From positions 372,001-436,000 of the forward strand of contig JABCPU010000006.1 of the NCBI GenBank assembly GCA_016800925.1: DNA of 64,000 bases, written 5' to 3'. The notes beneath the pieces were generated by a model that was not told the DNA's origin, did not search any database, and saw nothing but the letters and a program-made list of their open reading frames with translations. Position 1 is the stretch's first letter; each line of letters starts with the position of its first letter. Origin of the DNA: Suillus spraguei (lineage: Eukaryota; Basidiomycota; Agaricomycetes; Boletales; Suillaceae). The translations under genes were made by a program, and so were the position numbers. Positions 59,344 through 64,000 of the stretch are shown piece after piece.

Positions 59344-61381
59344 TCACCCCTCTCGGCACATTTGCCAGTTTTGTCCATGTGCCATGCAGCTCAAATCAAG
59401 ATCAGGAGCTCTGGGTATCACTAAATCTAACCCTTCTAACTCCTTGGATACGTAAGTACGGATGTCGCGCTCTGCAAATGCTGGTGGAATATCGTCCATC
59501 GACATTTGTCGAATATGTTGAACACCGTCAAACTTATTCTTGATATCATCAAGCGGGCGAGAGGTGACGATGAAGCGAAAATTGCCTGGGAGGTCTGTGA
59601 TTTTGGGAACGGCGGGGTTTGAATGCTTGCCCGCTAGAATACGGAGGAGGTCTTCCCTTGTCTCTACTTCACCGCTCTCGTCCAGTGCATCGACTCCGAT
59701 CACGATAGGTTCCGCAGTCGGCCCAGATGACTTTTTCAGTGGTTCGACTAGAAGCTTCTGCCACTGCTGGATGATATCTGCCGTCTTCTGGAGCGCACTA
59801 TCAGTCTTGACTGCATCTGCTAATCCTCTCCTCATCTCCGGATCACGATCAGCCAAGTCGCGCGCAATCGTGGAAAAGATCTTTTCATGGCGACGGTCTG
59901 CTTTTCGCTGCCGGTCAAAACAGTAACACGAACCGAGCCCTCCCACATCTTTGCGCCACTTAGCAATGGTGTGGGCGATGGCCGATTTACCCTTGCCTGC
60001 AGGGCCAGATAGCCACAGCACGCGTGGGACGTTGTCTCCAGTGCTGTTGACCCAGTCCGTGATCTGGGAAAGGATTTCCGTGCGCGTCCCTTCAAGGCAT
60101 TCTTTTCTGGTATCTAGTCCCGCGGCTTCTGCGTAAGTTATACCGCTGAGATCCAATGTTTGTTCTAAAAAAGGCGTGAATATAAGTCAAGTGACGAGGA
60201 CGTTCGAACCCCTACCGATATCATGGACATGTATAGCTATGTCGTGGATGCTTATGGCCACGTCGCGATCCCGGAAGCTTTGCATGAGCTTATCGAACAC
60301 GTCATTGTACTTTTTGATCGCATCGTCCGTTTCCGAGACGACGTTCTTTGCGAGTCTGGTCCCTGTGACAATAGTAAAAACTTGAGACAGTGGAGAACGC
60401 AACAACTTGTCAAGACTCACAAAATTTCTTGGTCTCTGAATAATTTTTGATAAATTTGGCGCATTCGCGAGTCTGCTGGGAAATCTTTGCAAGGATAGCA
60501 CCCATCGATATCGACGAGATTTTGTGAAGCATGTCGTCTTGTGTTATGAAACTGTAAACGTCACATATCTTCCTGAGTTTGAGTACCGCGTTGTCGCGAT
60601 CTGCTTGAGCTAGAATAATCTGCGCAGACAGTTGCTGAATTACAGTGGGAGATCGGGGAGAGAAATGGAAAACATAAACATACTTTGGCTGCACAAGATA
60701 TCGCGCCTAGTGCCATCTTTGTATATGGATGCACCTGTGGAACAATATTAGTTTGGTTCTGATCGAGAGGAATGTCCATACATCCGCGAGCTTCCCGATA
60801 ACAGTGTCGAACATCCTGAGCGGTTCGAGATACGTATCCTGGAAACTGTCGGCATCATCGAGATCCTCTTGTGCGTCTTGAAGAACAGAGTCCACGGCCA
60901 TTGCAAGTCCAGAAAGCGAATGCATGCGGTTGGCAGCAGCCTCTTGAGCATCCTGAAGTGGCGATCGGGAACCAGCCTCCACTGCCACAACAGACGGAGC
61001 TGTCCGAACACCAGAAATTAGAGAGACTGCAGGGGAAATATGAGAACCTACGTACCTGGATATTCGCGCTCGATGAAGCACGTTCCTTCTGGGGAACAGT
61101 GCTGGGGTTGAGGGAATTCTTGGAGCGCTTATGCGAATCTTAGTCGTATTCCATGAGACTTATTACACATGCTCATGGACTCACAGATATCCTCAACTTT
61201 TTCGCACCTTCTTTAAGCTTCTTCAGAAGCTGACCGACTTTGCCACGGGGTCGGTGCTAGAGGAAAGACGCATCAATGTCAGTATTTGGAGTGAAGTGAT
61301 CCTGATCATTAAGACACGTACCGAGCCTCCAGGAGCTGTTGCTTCGCTTGTTGTGTTGGGAGACGATTTGCCCTTTCTCAT
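59344..61381 (-). CDS. NLR3: truncated NACHT protein without WD40 sensor, frame intact
   Basis: Start at 61381 ([20 protein letters not shown]), then [94 protein letters not shown], and NACHT with Walker [18 protein letters not shown] and Walker B IVIGVDALDE. At FAERDIRTYVSKELEGLD the sequence jumps to [17 protein letters not shown] and the usual C-terminal end NWQMCREG (stop 59344). Everything between, meaning the rest of the helical domain, all WD40 repeats and most of the tail, is missing, yet the join is in frame. I found no frameshift. NACHT and N-terminal regions differ clearly from NLR1/2, so this is an older paralogue with a recombined 3' end. A nucleotide-binding protein without a sensor could act as helper or decoy; that is inference. 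Confidence 0.85.
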
Positions 61382-61464
61382 TGCGAATAGCAGATGTCGA
61401 TGAGGATCAGAATGAGTGGGAAGGGACGTACTTTATAAAATAGAAGTGTCGGCCTCGAGGCCAA

Positions 61465-61473
61465 TATTTATAG
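61465..61473 (-). promoter_or_regulatory. TATA-box-like element of NLR3
   Basis: CTATAAATA at the same distance from the start codon as in NLR1 and NLR2. Confidence 0.5.
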
Positions 61474-62319
61474 CACTATTCGGCAGAGGATACCGGTACC
61501 AAGATTGATGCCAAGCGTTATATGCATGGCGCTTACTAGTCTGGGGGTGTTCGGACTTTGGCTGTGCGGGGTTGATGCCGTACAACTGGTCATGCATATT
61601 TTTAGACTAACACTCTTCTCCTCCACCGGTCATCGTCGCCAACCCTTGACCTTTCGAAAGCCATGCAGTCACTAGGCTACCGCATACTCTTATACTCCCC
61701 ATCTCATCAAAAAGGCTAGCGCTCCCCTCAAATCGTCATTTTCACCCGTGTCCTACATAGATGCACTCCGTTGGACGTACCTATATGAAATAGAAGTACA
61801 AGCCTCGAGGCAAATATTTGTCAACATGCACTGTAATCGTCCAATGATCATATTCTAATCGCAGAATGTGCTTTATCTCACGGCACAGGCTCTACAGTTG
61901 CTTCTCGTCTGACCAGAAGTACCATAGATGCATAGGTCCAACATAAGTCAGCTGTCTCCTCGTCGCACCCACTGGTACTGAACGCACTAACTTCAAATGA
62001 GCCGCGGCCTTTTGTTAGGATTCTCGTCGGTGATGGAGTTCCGCCAGGATATTATGAGATGAATTGCAAAGTCCTGCACGTGTGAGCTTACAGTAAAAAT
62101 TTCCATGCGTGAACTCTGAGAATGATCGTCACACCCTTGCCATCACAAAAGCAGTAAACCGTGATGTCATTGAGGAAGAGTGTGTGGATATAGTACTGGT
62201 GTCAATCAGAGAGTTTCGCTTGTAGATGTAATGCTGGTTTAGATGTAGATAGAGTAGAGGTAGTGGTGTCTGTGTCGGGGGCGTAGTGGTTGTAGTGTGC
62301 ATAAGTAGGCGTAGACCAA
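61474..62319. other. Shortened upstream segment of NLR3, junction to DPBB2, lost tail of DPBB2
   Basis: 61474-61980 matches the first part of the segments upstream of NLR1 and NLR2; the unknown gene is absent here. 61993-62095 matches the beginning of the duplicated units. 62129-62319 is the out-of-frame remnant of the Ser/Thr-rich tail of DPBB2. Confidence 0.55.
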
Positions 62320-62991
62320 TCAGCCCGAGGAACCAGTGTGGGCGCGAGTCCATCTCGAGCTCGTGGATGGTGTAGGCTTGCTGGCGACATCTTCGAAGCT
62401 CCATGATCCGTAAAGGACACCAGCACTTTCAGAAGCGAAGTAATTGAAAAGACCTGTAGACAAGTCAAGCCCGCCATATGGGCACCCCATACACTAGAGA
62501 ATATCGTGTCAATAAAAGAGAGGGTATCCCATCATCGTCAGCCTCACTTTGTCCATGATGGTGGCCTGTGCAGTTTTCCCCCCATAGGAGATGGTAATGG
62601 ACTTGAAGCACTGCAAACCCGGGAAACCTACACCATATTGGGCGACGTTGAGGGCGACAATCTTGTGATCAAATGAGTACCAAGTGATAATCATGGCTGG
62701 AACATACGAAATCGCCAGGAGAGCTGTACTGCCCACAAGCACCCCTTGGATCCAAGTCAGCCACTTAGCTCAACGAGTGAATCTTCGGTGCAAGTTTACT
62801 TACAAGCCGACATCATAAAAAGTGAAGCGTGCGTTGTCGAAATCACGCCTGTGGATGTCCACGTCGCCTCGAGCCCGCTGGGCTAGTTCTTGGTGGTGTC
62901 TGCGTTGGCTATAGCCATGGGTGCCACCAACAGCGAAAGGAAAGAAAAGAAGGAGCGCAGAAACGAGGAGGAAGGTCGAGGACACTAGCAT
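62320..62991 (-). CDS. Secreted RlpA-like double-psi beta-barrel protein, copy 2 (tail lost)
   Basis: Start 62991 with signal peptide MLVSSTFLLVSALLLFFPFA, spacer, ARFTFYDVGLGACGQY, FIVALNVAQYG, QCFKSITISYGGKTAQATI, MDK then CMGCPYGGLDLSTGLFNYFA, GVLYGSWSFEDVASKPTPS, and a stop at 62320 after TGSSG. The Ser/Thr-rich tail of copy 1 is present downstream only in other frames, so a small deletion has shortened the protein to the barrel. The conserved MDEC before the third cysteine pair is MDKC here. Introns are at the same positions as in copy 1. Confidence 0.82.
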
Positions 62992-63560
62992 TGGGAATTA
63001 TAGACCGAAAATCAGATGAGGTTCGGGTGGCTGAAATTGTTTTTTTGGGGCAAGTCAAAGAGCGTATACACAAAGGAGTGACTGGGGTTATAAAGTAGTA
63101 GAAGTGATATAACGATGAGAAGGAAAAAACGGAAAGTCCGAGTCAAAAACTCGGCGGAAAAGCGAACCGTGTCGTGTGCAAAAACGTTCCTGAAACGACC
63201 TTGGTCATCGGGTACGTACCTTACATGGCACTCTTTACAAACGACGAGGGGACTGAACATGCCTGAAAACTTGGACGCGCACATCATGATTCATGATCAT
63301 GCCTGGCGGTGTGAGAAACGTAATATACTAGCAGGGGCTTGTACAAATGCTAAATGTTAGTATTAGCGTGAGATTTGAAACAGTATTCAGAGGAACTCTT
63401 GACACATAGGGTTGGCCAAGGCTTTGCAATCATCGATGCCTCCCATCAATGACATACGAATAGAAATTTTGTGTACCAGAAGTACCGATACAACACCGTA
63501 CAAGTAACATTAGATTAGCAGTGGTCATGAAAAACTTTCTACTCATATAATCCACGCCAA
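62992..63560. other. Intergenic, DPBB2 upstream region
   Basis: A block near 63195-63230 is shared with the DPBB1 upstream region (about 36305-36340). No gene recognised. Confidence 0.45.
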
Positions 63561-63968
63561 TTAAGCTTTAGCGGACGAATTCCCCGTCCCAAGCTTCGCA
63601 TCTTCTTCATCCGGTATCTCCGGGTAGTCATTGTTACCACCAAGATTATCCGGATCCCGTTTGCCCGGCGAAGGCTCAGTAGAAGTGACAGCCGCCACCT
63701 CCGTCCAAAGATCTTTCTCATCTTCGTCAATTTTGTGGTCGGGCGAGCTTAACGGTTTGTCAACGATGGGGGCGTTGCTGGCAGCAAGGCGCATACGTCG
63801 TCGATAATCGCTGACCAACAGCCGTTTACATAACGTGTCGCGTTCGCACTGCTGGCAGTGCCTGGACTCTGATGCTACTACGAGCGACTGGCGGCGTTCG
63901 CACAAACTGTGACAAAAAAAGTGCACATGAGAACTGCGTGGTACGTGCGTGTACGAAAGTGCCCTCAC
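63561..63968 (-). CDS. Probable 3' part of an unidentified gene
   Basis: An open frame of 135 codons reaching near the window end. The second half has coding character: QQCERDTLCKRLLVSDYRRR, DKPLSSPDHKIDEDEKDLWT and EIPDEEDAKLGTGNSSAKA, acidic and probably disordered. The first 30 codons may be intronic or upstream sequence. No family recognised; the gene may begin beyond the window. Confidence 0.4.
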   Translation of the reverse strand: MRALSYTHVPRSSHVHFFCHSLCERRQSLVVASESRHCQQCERDTLCKRLLVSDYRRRMRLAASNAPIVDKPLSSPDHKIDEDEKDLWTEVAAVTSTEPSPGKRDPDNLGGNNDYPEIPDEEDAKLGTGNSSAKA

Positions 63969-64000
63969 GTTCTAAGCCGCTGCTCTGGCCCCTTTTTAAA

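Larger units (their letters stand above)
57702..62095. repeat. Tandem segmental duplication, unit 3 (partial)
   Basis: Begins with the same junction as units 1 and 2. It is close to unit 2 up to about 59424, then continues with a clearly more diverged NLR3 and a shortened upstream segment. A 100-b piece of the next unit start (61993-62095) joins it to the DPBB2 gene. Confidence 0.8.

Overview
The window is nuclear DNA of a basidiomycete fungus, most likely a mushroom-forming agaricomycete. Genes are cut by many short (about 45-70 b) GT-AG introns. The families present are typical of that group: DUF6533 membrane proteins, TPR-CHAT proteins, NACHT-WD40 NLR-like receptors, a single-chain urease, a P450 and a pogo-type transposon. 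Genus cannot be told from sequence alone. CDS coordinates below run from start to stop of the gene and include introns; many splice sites were placed by eye.

Left part (1-36 kb). A DUF6533 membrane-protein family is present as two long copies (954-2657, 4313-6021) and one relic (27.1-27.7 kb). Then come an MFS transporter (6.2-8.4 kb, minus), a membrane-protein fragment (8.6-9.0 kb), a 677-b TA-flanked MITE-like element (10.2-10.9 kb), a broken TPR-CHAT gene (10.9-15.7 kb), a cytochrome P450 (16.1-18.2 kb, minus), a 3,048-b pogo-like transposon with 40-b perfect terminal inverted repeats (18.7-21.8 kb), and an arrestin-like gene facing a family-16-type methyltransferase (23.2-26.0 kb). After these come a PMP47/ANT1-like peroxisomal carrier (28.4-29.7 kb), a conserved hypothetical protein (30.4-31.0 kb), a complete urease (31.8-34.8 kb) and a secreted double-psi beta-barrel (DPBB) protein (35.2-36.1 kb, minus).

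Right part (36.5-62.1 kb) is a head-to-tail triplication of a unit of about 10.4-10.8 kb. Each unit holds a minus-strand NACHT-type NLR gene and, in units 1 and 2, an upstream gene of unknown function. NLR1 and NLR2 each carry 14 near-identical 129-b WD40 repeats. NLR3 has lost the whole WD40 sensor and part of the middle, and its NACHT domain is joined in frame to the last residues of the protein. Unit 1 alone carries an 853-b TA-flanked transposon remnant, whose empty site is visible in units 2 and 3. A second DPBB gene (62.3-63.0 kb) closes the array, so the NLR cluster lies between two paralogous secreted-protein genes.

The window combines two classes of candidate recognition or cell-death proteins (TPR-CHAT and NACHT-WD40) with mobile elements and recent duplication. 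Many genes carry single-base deletions. Some are clear decay. In the NLR units the pattern (deletions at the variable codons of WD40 array 1 and scattered through NACHT of copy 2) could also come from consensus errors in a long-read assembly of near-identical repeats, and this must be settled before calling the genes dead.
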